Shown: in pieces, positions 18,826 to 30,484 of the stretch
How the letters are laid out: every line of letters begins with the position of its first letter
How positions within the stretch are numbered: the first letter of the stretch is position 1
Origin: AC-32 sp963763475
Lineage (GTDB): Bacteria > Actinomycetota > Thermoleophilia > Gaiellales > Gaiellaceae
Direction of reading: 5' to 3'
DNA length: 64,000 nucleotides
Assembly (NCBI GenBank): GCA_963763475.1
Contig: CAVXOR010000001.1
Coordinates: 1-64,000, forward strand
The notes under the pieces: generated by a model
What the model was told of the DNA's origin: nothing
What the model saw: the letters and a program-made list of their open reading frames with translations, nothing else
Database searches by the model: none
Position numbers and translations under genes: made by a program

Positions 18826-20107
18826 TCAGTCTTGCGGGAAGAATCGGGGGAGCTGCTCGCGGTTGCCCTCGAGCAGCGCGTCCAGCAGGCCTCGCGCCAC
18901 GTCGTACTCGCCGACGAGCTGGTTGGCCAGCAGCGCCTTGAGCGCCACCTCGCGGTCGCCCGTGATCGCGGCGCGGACGGCGAGCCGCTCGTAGGCCTTC
19001 GCGCCCTGCACCAGGCCGAGCATCTCGGGCGCGAGCGGCTCGAGCGGAAGCACGTGCGCGCCGTCGCGGTCGATGCGTGCGGGGATCTCCACGACGGCGT
19101 CGTCGGGCAGGCCGGGAATGGCGCCGTCGTTGCGCACGTCCACCACGTGGACGTCGCCGGTTCCCGCCTCCAGCGACGCGATCAGCTGCGCCGCCGCCTC
19201 GCTGTAGAAGGCGCCGCCGCGCTCCTCGAGCAGCGCCGGCTTCTCCGCCAGCTCGGGATCGCGGTACATCTCGATCAGCTCGGCCTCGATGTCCATGACC
19301 TCCTGGGCGCGCGGGCGGTGGCCCGGCGTGAGCTCGTCGCGCAGGACCTGGTCGGTGAAGTAGTAGTAGCGCAGGTAGTACGAGGGGATGGCGCCCAGCA
19401 GCCGCAGCAGCTCGATCGGCATGCCGATCTCGCCCGCCATCTCCTCCGCCCCGGCGTCGAGCATCTCGGGAAGGCGGTCGACGCCGTCCACCAGGACCGC
19501 GCGCTCCCACGACATGTGGTTGAGGCCGACGTGCTCGAGCTGCACGCGCTCGGGTTCGACGCCGAAGCGCGCGGCCAGGATGCGCTGGAAGCCGATCGCG
19601 ACGTTGCACAGGCCGATCGCGTGGTGGCCCTCGTCCAGCAGCGCCTGCGTCACGATGCCGACGGGATTGGTGAAGTCCACGACCCACGCACCCGGCCGCG
19701 CCCCGCGCGGCGGTCTCCTCGGCGATGTCGAGGACGACGGGCACGGTTCGGAGCGCCTTGGCGAAGCCGCCCGGACCCGTGGTCTCCTGGCCGATGCAGC
19801 CGAACCGCAGCGGGATCGTCTCGTCCCGAAGGCGCGCCGCCTGTCCGCCGACGCGGAGCTGCACGATGACGTACGCGGCGCCGTCGATGGCGGCCGTCCG
19901 GTCCGAGGTGAGGGTCAGCGTTCCCTCGAACTCCTGCCGTTCGAGCATCCGGCGCGCGAGCCCGCCGACGACGTCCAAGCGCTCGCCGTCGATGTCGTGG
20001 AGCACCAGCTCGTCGACCGGCAGCCGGTCGCGGCGCGACACGAAGCCCTGGACCAGCTCGGGCGTGTACGTGCTGCCGCCGCCGACGACGGCGATCTTCA
20101 CTCCCAT
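18826..20107 (-). CDS. NAD-dependent GH4 glycosidase (frame break near 19700)
   Basis: The N-terminal NAD-binding GGGSTYTPELVQGF is followed by LRVGGQAARLRDE and CIGQETTGPGGFAKALRTVPV in parts. After the break come FTNPVGIVTQALLDE, GLCNVAIGFQ (metal-binding cysteine) and GLNHMSW (histidine). These match the 6-phospho-beta-glucosidase (CelF/LicH) branch of GH4, which uses NAD and a divalent metal for an oxidative-elimination mechanism. Full length would be about 425 residues. ATG 20107 has a GAGGAC site. A predicted promoter (20173-20202) abuts operator 3, putting the gene under ROK control. A 6-phosphorylated substrate implies a kinase, possibly the BadF-type gene opposite. Confidence 0.88.
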
Positions 20108-20172
20108 GGCGGTGTCCTCGCGCCTCGCGTCCCGAGGCGCCTCCGGTTGGATTCGCACTCCACGGCGAGCGC

Positions 20173-20202
20173 ATCCTAGGGTAAAGTGCGCCTGCCGTGA
20201 AA
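20173..20202 (-). promoter_or_regulatory. Predicted promoter of the GH4 operon
   Basis: On the minus strand TTTCAC (20202-20197) and TAGGAT (20178-20173) are spaced by 18 bases, a reasonable housekeeping-sigma promoter. Operator 3 ends three to four bases upstream of the -35 box, so repressor bound there could block RNA polymerase. Confidence 0.5.
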
Positions 20203-20205
20203 TTG

Positions 20206-20222
20206 TTAGGAAACCTTCCTGA
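20206..20222. promoter_or_regulatory. Palindromic operator 3, between GH4 and deacetylase genes
   Basis: TTAGGAAACCTTCCTGA, identical to operator 2. It sits in the 153-base divergent region between GH4 (minus) and the deacetylase-kinase-ATPase genes (plus), and so could control both operons. Confidence 0.78.
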
Positions 20223-20260
20223 TCCGGGCGCGTCCACCATCGCCTCCACGGTGACGACCC

Positions 20261-20867
20261 GTGCGTGAGCTGCGGGTGGCGCTGACGTTCGACGCCGAGC
20301 ACCCGGACCGGGCGCACTGCCCTCCGGGCTCGCAGGAGCGGGTCCTGGAGATCCTGGCCGAGGCGGGCGTGCGCTCCACGTTCTTCCTGCAGGGACGGTG
20401 GGCGAGCGCGTACCCGGAGACCGCCCGGCGGATCGCGCGCGACGGCTCACGTGGTGGGGAACCACTCCGACCACCACGCGCACGTCACGGAGTTCAGCGA
20501 CGACGGGCTGCGGGCCGACGTCGCGGCCGCGGAGGAGGTCATCCGCGAGACCACCGGCGTCGACGCCCGGCCGTGGTTTCGCTGCCCGTTCGGCGACGGG
20601 CACGACGATCCCCGCGTCCTTGGCCTCCTCGGCGGCCTCGGCTATCGGAACGTGCATTGGGACGTCGAGGCCTTCGACTGGGACGGCGACCTGACCGCGG
20701 ACGACGTGAGCCGCACGGTCGTGGACGGCGTGTCCGCCCACGGCGACGGCGCGATCGTGTTGCTGCACACGTGGCCCGCGTCGACGCCGCCGGCGCTCCT
20801 CGGGATCGTCGAGCGGCTTCGCGGCGACGGAGCCGCGTTCGTCACCGTCGACGAGGTGCTGACGTGA
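20261..20867 (+). CDS. NodB-type polysaccharide deacetylase (frame break near 20450)
   Basis: About 200 residues in two frames. The NodB motifs are TFDAEHPDRAH (motif 1, Asp plus an acidic residue two positions on), GNHSDHHAHV (HxxxH-type metal site), RCPFGDGHDD (motif 3, usually RPPFG) and VLLHTWP (motif 5). No signal peptide precedes GTG 20261, so it is probably cytoplasmic and would act on imported oligosaccharides. CE4 enzymes remove N-acetyl or O-acetyl groups from chitin-like sugars. The stop overlaps the kinase start (GTGA). Operator 3 lies 38 bases upstream. Substitutions in motifs 1 and 3 make the exact substrate uncertain. Confidence 0.8.
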
Positions 20868-21965
20868 CCGCGGCGCGCGCGACCGGTCGTCCCGCGCTCC
20901 TTGCGGTCGACGGTGGCGGGTCCAAGGTCGACGCGGTGCTCGTGGAGCGCGACGGGTCGGTCCGCGCGGCCCTGCGCTTTCGCAACACCGACCACAACGG
21001 GACGAGCAGCGACGCCTACATGGACGGCGTGGAGGTCGCCATCGGCGTGCTGCGGGACGCCACGTCGGCCGGCCGGCTGCCGCTCGCCGGGCTGGGGATG
21101 TACTGCCTCGCGGGGGCGGACCTCCCGGCCGACGACCGCCGGATCGCGCGGTGGCTCGGGGCGCGCGGCTGGACGCGGACGGACGTGCTGCGCAACGACA
21201 CCTTCGCCGTGCTGCGCGCCGGCACCGACCGAACGTGGGGCGTGGCCGTCGTGTGCGGGTACGGCACCAACTGCTCGGGCGTCGCGCCCGATGGGAGGAC
21301 GTTCCGGTTCCCGGCGGTCGGCGACGTGTCGGGGGACTGGGGAGGCGGGCACGACATCGGGTCGGCGGCGCTCTGGTACGCGCTGCGCGCCCAGGACGGG
21401 CGGGGCGAGCGCACGGTCCTGTCGACGGTCGTGCCCGAGCACTTCGGACTTCGCCGGCCGCGCCAGGTGATGGAGGCCATGTACTTCGAGCGGATCCCGG
21501 GGGACCGGGTCGTCGAGCTTCCGCCCGCTGGTCTTCCGCGCCGCCGCCGACGGGGACGACGTCGCCCGGTCGATCGTCGACCGGCAGGCGGACGAGGTCG
21601 TGGCGATGGCCGGGACGGCCATCCGGCGGCTCGGCATGACCCGGCTGGACGTGGACGTCGTGCTCGGCGGCGGCATCTTCCGCAACGAGGATCCCGGGTT
21701 CCACGCGCGGATCGAGGAGCGACTCCGCGTGGTGGCGCCGCAGGTGCGCATTCGCCGGCTGACGGCGCCGCCCGTCCTGGGCGCGGCGCTGCTCGGCCTG
21801 GACCGGCTGCGCGCCTCGCGGGCCGCGAAGGCCCGGTTGCAGGCGACGCTGACCCACGAACGCATGGAACACGGGGACTCGCGCTCGAAGCCCCGGACGG
21901 GGCACACTACCCGGACGGACGACGGGACACGGCCGAGGGCCGCGTCCGGTCGCAAGCGGAGGTGA
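20864..21965 (+). CDS. BadF/BadG/BcrA/BcrD-type sugar kinase (GlcNAc-kinase-like; frame break near 21525)
   Basis: The ASKHA-fold phosphate-1 motif is LLAVDGGGSKVDAVLVE; N27-like DHNGTSSD follows. GVAVVCGYGTNCSGVAPDGR and GDWGGGHDIGSAAL form the connecting and adenosine regions, and VDVVLGGGIFRN appears after the frame change near 21525. Bacterial members of this family phosphorylate N-acetylglucosamine or glucosamine. The GTG 20864 start overlaps the deacetylase stop, so the two products are made together. The basic C-terminal tail (about 25 residues) looks unstructured. Deacetylase plus amino-sugar kinase plus GH9 recalls chitosan-oligosaccharide operons of Vibrio. Confidence 0.82.
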
Positions 21966-21969
21966 CGTG

Positions 21970-23168
<1,199 letters not shown>

Positions 23169-23172
<4 letters not shown>

Positions 23173-25263
23173 GGAGCGAGCGCGCGGGTCAGGAAGTCCA
23201 GCTGGAGCCGCAGCAGGTTCTCGGCGACCGCCGGCCTCACGGCCATGTGCGTGATCCCCGTCAGCGGCAGCACGTCGTGGGGGCGGCCCGCCTCCAGCAG
23301 GGCGGTCGAGAGCCGAAGCGTGTGCGCCGAGACGACGTTGTCGTCCGCGAGCCCGTGGACGAGCAGCAACGGCCGGCGGAGGGCCGGCGCGTCGGCCAGG
23401 AGCGAGTTCCGGTCGTAGACGTCGGGCCGCTCGTCGGGGTGCCGAGGTACCGCTCGGTGTAGAAGGTGTCGTACAGGCGTCGGTCGGTGACGGGCGCGCC
23501 CGCGACGGCGGCATGCACCTCGTCGGGCCGACGCAGGACGGCCAGCGCGGCCAGGTACCCGCCGAACGACCACCCTCGAATCGCGACACGTCCGAGGTCG
23601 AGGTCGGGGTTGGCAGCGGCTGCCCCGCGCAGCGCGTCGAGCTGGTCCTCCAGCACCACGGCGGCCAAGTCGAGGTGCACGGCCTGCTCCCACTCGATGC
23701 TCCGCCCCGGCGTCCCGCGACCGTCGGCTACCACCACGGCGAACCCCTGGTCCGCCCACCACTGCGACTCCAGGATAGGCGTTGCGGGCCGCCTGCACCC
23801 GCCCGAAGTGGGGACCGCCGTATGGATCGAGCAGGACCGGCAGCGATTGTCCCCGCCGATGGTCGCCGAGGGAGGAGCGTGGCGGTGCGCACCTCGCGTG
23901 GTCCGACGCGCAGGAACTCGACGCGGGGCTCGACGTTCGGTGTGGCCGCGTTCGACGCGATCTCCGCGACCATCGTGCCGTTGTGGTGGACCGTGACGCG
24001 TCGACCCGAAGCGATCCATCGTCGCCGAGACCCGCACCAGCACGGAGCCCCGCCGGATGCCACCGTGAACGCCGGGCCCGTCCGTCAGCCGGTCCAGATC
24101 GCCGGACGGCGTCAGCCGGTACAAGTGGCGTTCGGTCTGTTCCTCCGTGGCCGCGACGAGCAGGTCTTCACCCGCGTCGATGACGTCCAGGACGTGCAAT
24201 CCGACCGGCGTGACCGGCTCGCCGTCGATCGCGACGCGGCGGAGAGCCGTCCCGAGCGACGGTCACGACCAGGCGGCCGTCGTCGAGGCGCCGGGGAACG
24301 CCCGGGGGGAGTTCCAGCCAGATGTCGTCGTCGTCCTCGAACAGCAGCGTGGTCAGCCCGGTCCGGGCGTCGACGCCGAGCACCTGCAGGTGCTGCTGGT
24401 CTCGCGACATCACGGTGATCAGCGGACCCGATCGCGTCCCATCCCGCGCGCAACAGATAGGGGAACCGTTCCCGGTCCCACGGCACCTCCTCAGACCGGC
24501 CGTCCAGGCCCAGCACGTGGAGCGTGACGATCGCGTTGTCCGTTCCCACCGCGGGATAGCGGACTGCCTGGGGCGCCGACGCCGGGTCGGCGGGGTCGGC
24601 GATGTGCCAGACGCCGATCGGCCGGTTGTCAACGCGGGCGGCCAGCAGCGCCGCTCCGTCCGGCGACCACCACATGCCGCGGTACCGGTCCATCTCCTCG
24701 GCGGCGACGAACTCCGCCACCCCCCACGCCACGTCGGGATCGTCGTCGCCGGCGAGCGGTCGGTCGCCGCCGGCCACCGATGTCACCCGGACGTCTCCGT
24801 CCGAGACGTAGGCCACCGTGGCCCCCGTCGGGTCGAGCTCGGGAACCATGACCGGGCCCCGCGCCTCGAGCTCCGTCGCGCCGCCCTCCACCAGGTCGGC
24901 CACGAACAATCGTCCCCCCAGCGCGAAGGCCGCGCCGCGCAGGTCGATGTCGCCCGAGTAGGCGACGATGCCCCGGCCGACCTCGCGGGTCCGTTCGCGG
25001 CGAGCACGCTCCGCCGCCGACAGCTGCTCGTCCCCGCCGGCCAGGATCGCCGACGGGTCGGCTACCAACCGCTCGGTCGCGCCCTCCACGTCCAGCGTCC
25101 ACAGCGAGGTCCGGGGATCGTCGCCCGCCGGACTCCGCACGAAGGCCACGCGCGAACCGTCGGCGGCGACGGAGAAGCTCCGCGGCGCGCCGTTGGTGAA
25201 CTTGGCGGTGACGGCCTGCTGCCGCGGAAACGACAGCGCGGTCTCGGTCGATCCGTCTCCCAT
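23169..25263 (-). CDS. S9 family dipeptidyl peptidase IV-like serine peptidase (multiple frame breaks)
   Basis: The N-terminal half is a beta-propeller of DPP IV type (WTLDVEGATERLV, EFVAAEEMDRYRGMWWSPDG, VRYPAVGTDNA). The C-terminal alpha/beta hydrolase carries GWSFGGYLAAL (nucleophile serine), LADDNVV (aspartate) and GITHMAV (histidine). Intermediate pieces lie in changed frames near 24430, 24250, 24005, 23870, 23780 and 23440. Full length would be about 695 residues. No signal peptide follows ATG 25263, so it is probably a cytoplasmic peptidase releasing Xaa-Pro-type dipeptides. It converges with the ABC ATPase gene (four-base overlap) and is divergent from tig. Confidence 0.83.
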
Positions 25264-25332
25264 GCGCGGGAGAGTCTAGCGGCACCCGCCGGGCCGCCGG
25301 AACGCCGATTTCCAGTACGCTCGACCTCGCCC

Positions 25333-26725
25333 ATGCAGACCACCATCGAGGAGACCGGGAAGCACACCGTGCGGCTGCAGGTCGAGGTCCCGCCCGAGGA
25401 GTTCAAGCGGGATCTCGATCGCGCGTACCGTCACATCGCCGGCGAGGTGAAGATCCCCGGATTCCGGAAGGGGAAGGCGCCCCGCCCCGTCATCGACCGG
25501 ACCGTCGGCAGGGACCACGTGATGGAGCACTTCGTCCGGGAGTCGCTGCCGACGTACTACGTCAACGCGCTGCGCGAGCACGACCTGTCGCCCGTCGCCG
25601 ATCCCGAGATCGACCTCGACGACGTGGAGGAGGGGCAGCCGCTCCGCTTCACGGCCACCGTCGTCGTCCGGCCGCGGCTGACGCTCGAGCCCGAGCAGTA
25701 CCGGGGGGTCGCAGGTGACGGCGCCGTCGCCCGAGGTCACCGACCGGGACGTCGACGACTACCTCGAGCGGCTCCGCGATCGCTTCGCCGAGCTGGACTC
25801 GGTCGCGCGGCCGGCCTCCAAGGGCGACTACGTGCTGGCCGACGTGCGCGCGACGGTGCACGACCAGGAGGTCCCCGAGGCGACGCGCATCGGCTTCCTG
25901 AGCGAGGTCGGGAGCGAGGAGCTGGTGCCCGAGCTCGACAAGGAGCTCGAGGGCAGGCGCACCGGAGAGATCGTGAAGCTGAACGCCGTCCTGCCCGAGC
26001 GCTTCGGGCCGCAGGCGGGCCAGGAGGTGACGTTCACCGCGCTGGTGAAGGACGTCAAGGCCAAGAAGCTGCCCCCGGTGGACGACGAGTTCGCCAAGAC
26101 GGCCTCCGAGTTCGACACGCTGGCCGAGCTGCGCGAGGACCTGCGCACCAAGCTGGGCGAGCTGAAGACGGCGGAGGTGCAGCACCTGCTGCGTGACCTG
26201 GTGCTGGCCAAGGTCGTGGAGACCGTCGAGGTCGACCTGCCCGACCGGATGGTCGACGAGGAGACCGAGGATCGCGTCCATCGGTCCGTGCAGCGGCTCG
26301 AACAGGCCGGGGTGACCCTCGAGCAGGCGCTGGAGGCCGAGGGGTTCGACGAGCTCCGCTTCCGGTCCGACACCCGCGCGCACGCCACGCGCGCCCTGAA
26401 GGCCGACCTGATCCTGGAGGCCGTCGCCCGGCAGGAGGACATCGAGGTCACGGCCGAGGACCTCGACCGGGAGATCGCCGCCACGGCCCGCCAGCTGGGA
26501 CGGGACCCCAAGGAAGTGGCCAAGCTCCTGGAGCGCTCCGGGCAAATCGCCTCGCTGGCCGGTGATATCATCCGCTCCAAGGCCCTCGACTTCCTGGTGG
26601 AATCGGCCGATGTGACTTCCGAGGATTCGTCGCCGGCCACCGGCGGCGAGGAGAAACAACAGGAGGAAGCAGAGGAGCCGGAATCGGCGCCCGAGCCCAC
26701 CCAGAGCCAAGGGGACCAAGAATGA
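25333..26725 (+). CDS. tig: Trigger factor (frame break near 25708)
   Basis: A ribosome-associated chaperone and prolyl isomerase. The N-terminal ribosome-binding domain has the signature GFRKGKAPRPVI. The FKBP-like domain begins after the frame change near 25708 (in a run of Gs) and reads GDYVLADVRATV and LVPELDKELEGRRTGE. The helical C-terminal chaperone domain follows, ending in an acidic tail with glutamate-rich repeats. About 463 residues in total, a normal length. As tig is widely conserved and directly coupled to clpP (ATGA), the break is probably a sequencing error. A TACGCT box 11 bases before ATG 25333 may be the -10 element. Confidence 0.93.
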
Positions 26726-27354
26726 ACGAACGCAACTACCTCGTGCCCATCGTGATCGAGCAGACGAACCGCGGCGAGCGGTCGTTCGACATCTACTCGC
26801 GGCTGCTCAAGGACCGGATCGTGTTCCTGGGAACGCCGATCGACGACAACGTGGCGAACCTGATCATGGCCCAGCTCCTGCACCTGGAGAGCGAGGACCC
26901 GGACAAGGACATCAGCCTGTACATCAACTCGCCTGGCGGCGAGATCACCGGCCTGTTCGCGGTGTACGACACTATGAAGTTCATCAAGTGCGAGGTCTCG
27001 ACGGTGGTCATGGGCCAGGCGGCCTCGGCCGCGGCCGTGCTGCTGGCCTCCGGAGCCCGGGGCAAGCGCTACGCGCTCCCGCACTCGCGCGTCCTGATCC
27101 ACCAGCCGCACGGTGGCGCTCAGGGCCAGGCGGTCGACATCGAGATCCAGGCCAAGGAGATCCTCCGCTACCGGCAGCTGCTCGACGAGATCCTGTCCGA
27201 GCACACCGGGCAGACGCTCGAGAAGATCAAGCAGGACACCGACCGCGACTTCATCATGACCGCGGAGCAGGCGAAGGAATACGGGATCATCGACGAGATC
27301 TTCGCCACCCGAAAGGCCGAGGCGAAGCTGGCGGCGGCCGCGACGGGTTCGTAG
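26722..27354 (+). CDS. clpP: ATP-dependent Clp protease proteolytic subunit
   Basis: 210 residues. The catalytic serine lies in MGQAASAAAVLLASG (usually GMAASMG-like), the histidine in ALPHSRVLIHQPHGG and the aspartate further on in the DRDF segment. YINSPGGEITGLFAVYDTM is the oxyanion-hole region. It forms the tetradecameric chamber that degrades proteins fed by ClpX or ClpC. ATG 26722 overlaps the tig stop and has AAGGGGA upstream. Actinobacteria often carry two clpP genes in tandem; only one is present here. The C-terminal tail is alanine/lysine-rich. Confidence 0.96.
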   Translation: MNERNYLVPIVIEQTNRGERSFDIYSRLLKDRIVFLGTPIDDNVANLIMAQLLHLESEDPDKDISLYINSPGGEITGLFAVYDTMKFIKCEVSTVVMGQAASAAAVLLASGARGKRYALPHSRVLIHQPHGGAQGQAVDIEIQAKEILRYRQLLDEILSEHTGQTLEKIKQDTDRDFIMTAEQAKEYGIIDEIFATRKAEAKLAAAATGS

Positions 27355-27405
27355 ACTGTCGCGACTCGGAAAGAGGGAACACCTTGGGAGGGGTGACGAC
27401 GGGGC

Positions 27406-28668
<1,263 letters not shown>

Positions 28669-28714
28669 GCCACCCCCGCGGGACCCCCCGGTGCGCGTCC
28701 AGCGCCACCCGGGC

Positions 28715-28744
28715 TTGACGGATACCCCGCGATCGCGGAATGCT
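28715..28744 (+). promoter_or_regulatory. Possible promoter of the secreted S33 peptidase gene
   Basis: TTGACG (28715-28720) and AATGCT (28739-28744) are spaced by 18 bases, in the 124-base gap after clpX. The spacer contains the palindrome CCGCGATCGCGG, which could be an operator. The match to consensus is moderate. Confidence 0.35.
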
Positions 28745-28792
28745 CGGCAGATCGGCTTCGCGGCGACGGCCGCGCGACGAGGGGGGGAAGCC

Positions 28793-30457
28793 ATGCGAGC
28801 CAGTCGCCACATCGCTTCGACCGCAATGGCGTTGGTGCTGTCGGTCGTGCTCACGGCCGGATTCCAGCCGGCAGGCCGGGGCCAGCGCGGGGACGCCACA
28901 CCGGCCATCGACTGGTCGCCCTGTCACCGCAATCTGGGATTCCCCTTCGAGTGCGCGCGCGTGCGGGTTCCGCTCGACTACAGCGATCCGGGCGGCGCGA
29001 CGATCTCGCTCGCGCTGGCCAGGCTCCCGGCCTCCGACCCGGCGCACCGGATCGGGTCCCTCTTCGTCAACCCCGGGGGCCCCGGGGGATCGGGCGTCGA
29101 CGTCGTGCTGGCGGCGGGGCCCTATCTCTACGGCGGCGCCGTTCAGGCGCAGTTCGACATCGTGGGGTTCGACCCCAGGGGCATCATGCGCAGCTCCGGG
29201 TTGCAGTGCTTCGACGACCCGTCGCAGTGGGAGCCGATGTTCCTCCCGTACTCGTTCCCGTACACGCACCATCAGGAACGGGTCTGGCGACGGGCCGACC
29301 AGTACCTCGTGGACGCCTGCGTCGCGCGCGCGGGGCCGATCCTCGACCACATGTCGACGGCCGACGTCGCGCGGGACATGGACCAGCTGCGGGCCGCGGT
29401 CGGCGACGACCAACTGACGTACCTGGGCGTGTCGTACGGCTCCTTCTTGGGTGTCACGTACGCCAACATGTTCCCGGACCGGGTCCGGGCCGTGATCGTG
29501 GACGGCGTGCTCGATCCGATCGCGTGGACGACGGGCGTCGACGGCGAGCGGCACACCGTTCCGTTCTCGACGCGGTTGCGAAGCGACATGGGCGCGCAGG
29601 CGACGCTCGACCAGTTCTTCACTCTTTGCGACGCGGGCGGGCGGCGATGCGCGTTCGCCCCGCACTCATCCGATCGCTTCGCCCGCCTGGCGAAGAAGCT
29701 CAAGAAGGGTCCGATCATCGTCATCGACCCTTCGGGCCAACGGTTCCATTTCCGCTATCAGGACCTGATCGGCAACGCCCTGAACGCGTTGTACGACTCG
29801 TTCTCGTGGCGGCGCCTCGCGCGGTTCCTGGCCGCCGTCGAGTCGCAGGCGAGCCCGGCCCAGCTCGGGAGGGCGCTCGACGCACTGCACAGCCGCGAGG
29901 GCGCCCCCGCCGCCGACGCGCGTCGATACCCCAACTTCTTCGAGGGATTTCCCGGGGTCGCGTGCTCGGACTCGGACAACCCCGTGTCGTACGACGCGTG
30001 GCACGACCAGGGTGTCCTCGCGGACGAGCGCTTCGGGTACTTCGGACGCCCGTGGACGTGGGTCACCAGCATCTGCGCGCGGTGGCCGGGGTTCGACGAA
30101 GCCCGGTACATGGGCCCGTTCGACGCCAGGACCGCCAACCCCGTCCTGGTGGTCGGGAACCTGTACGACCCGGCCACCCGGTATCAGGGAGCCCAGATCG
30201 TCCACCAGCTGCTGCCGAAGTCGGCGCTGCTGACCGTGCACGGCTGGGGGCACACGTCGCTGTTCCTGTCCAGGTGCGCCGACCGCGTCTCGGTCGCGTA
30301 TCTCCTGCGGGGCGCGACGCCGGCCCCCGGGAAGGTGTGCAACCAGGACCAGGTGCCGTTCACGCGGCCGGCGGGGTTGGCTCCCGCGGACAGGCACCGT
30401 GCCGCGGTGATCGGCAGTCTGCTTCCCTGGGAGCGGGGGCGCTCCGGGTCCGGCTAG
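28793..30457 (+). CDS. Secreted tripeptidyl-aminopeptidase-like alpha/beta hydrolase (S33)
   Basis: 554 residues. A signal peptide (IASTAMALVLSVVLTAGF) is followed by the family opening IDWSPCHRNLGFPFECARVRVPLDY in parts. NPGGPGGSG forms the oxyanion region, GVSYGSFLGVTYANMFP contains the nucleophile serine, NLYDPATR the aspartate and VHGWGHTSL the histidine. This matches the SlpD/SlpE and tripeptidyl aminopeptidase group of actinobacterial exported hydrolases, which release short peptides from N-termini. Several cysteines could form disulfides. ATG 28793 has a G-rich ribosome site. It ends 27 bases before the convergent fusion gene. Confidence 0.87.
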   Translation: MRASRHIASTAMALVLSVVLTAGFQPAGRGQRGDATPAIDWSPCHRNLGFPFECARVRVPLDYSDPGGATISLALARLPASDPAHRIGSLFVNPGGPGGSGVDVVLAAGPYLYGGAVQAQFDIVGFDPRGIMRSSGLQCFDDPSQWEPMFLPYSFPYTHHQERVWRRADQYLVDACVARAGPILDHMSTADVARDMDQLRAAVGDDQLTYLGVSYGSFLGVTYANMFPDRVRAVIVDGVLDPIAWTTGVDGERHTVPFSTRLRSDMGAQATLDQFFTLCDAGGRRCAFAPHSSDRFARLAKKLKKGPIIVIDPSGQRFHFRYQDLIGNALNALYDSFSWRRLARFLAAVESQASPAQLGRALDALHSREGAPAADARRYPNFFEGFPGVACSDSDNPVSYDAWHDQGVLADERFGYFGRPWTWVTSICARWPGFDEARYMGPFDARTANPVLVVGNLYDPATRYQGAQIVHQLLPKSALLTVHGWGHTSLFLSRCADRVSVAYLLRGATPAPGKVCNQDQVPFTRPAGLAPADRHRAAVIGSLLPWERGRSGSG

Positions 30458-30484
30458 GGCTGGTCGGCAGCCGGTTCCGCGCCG

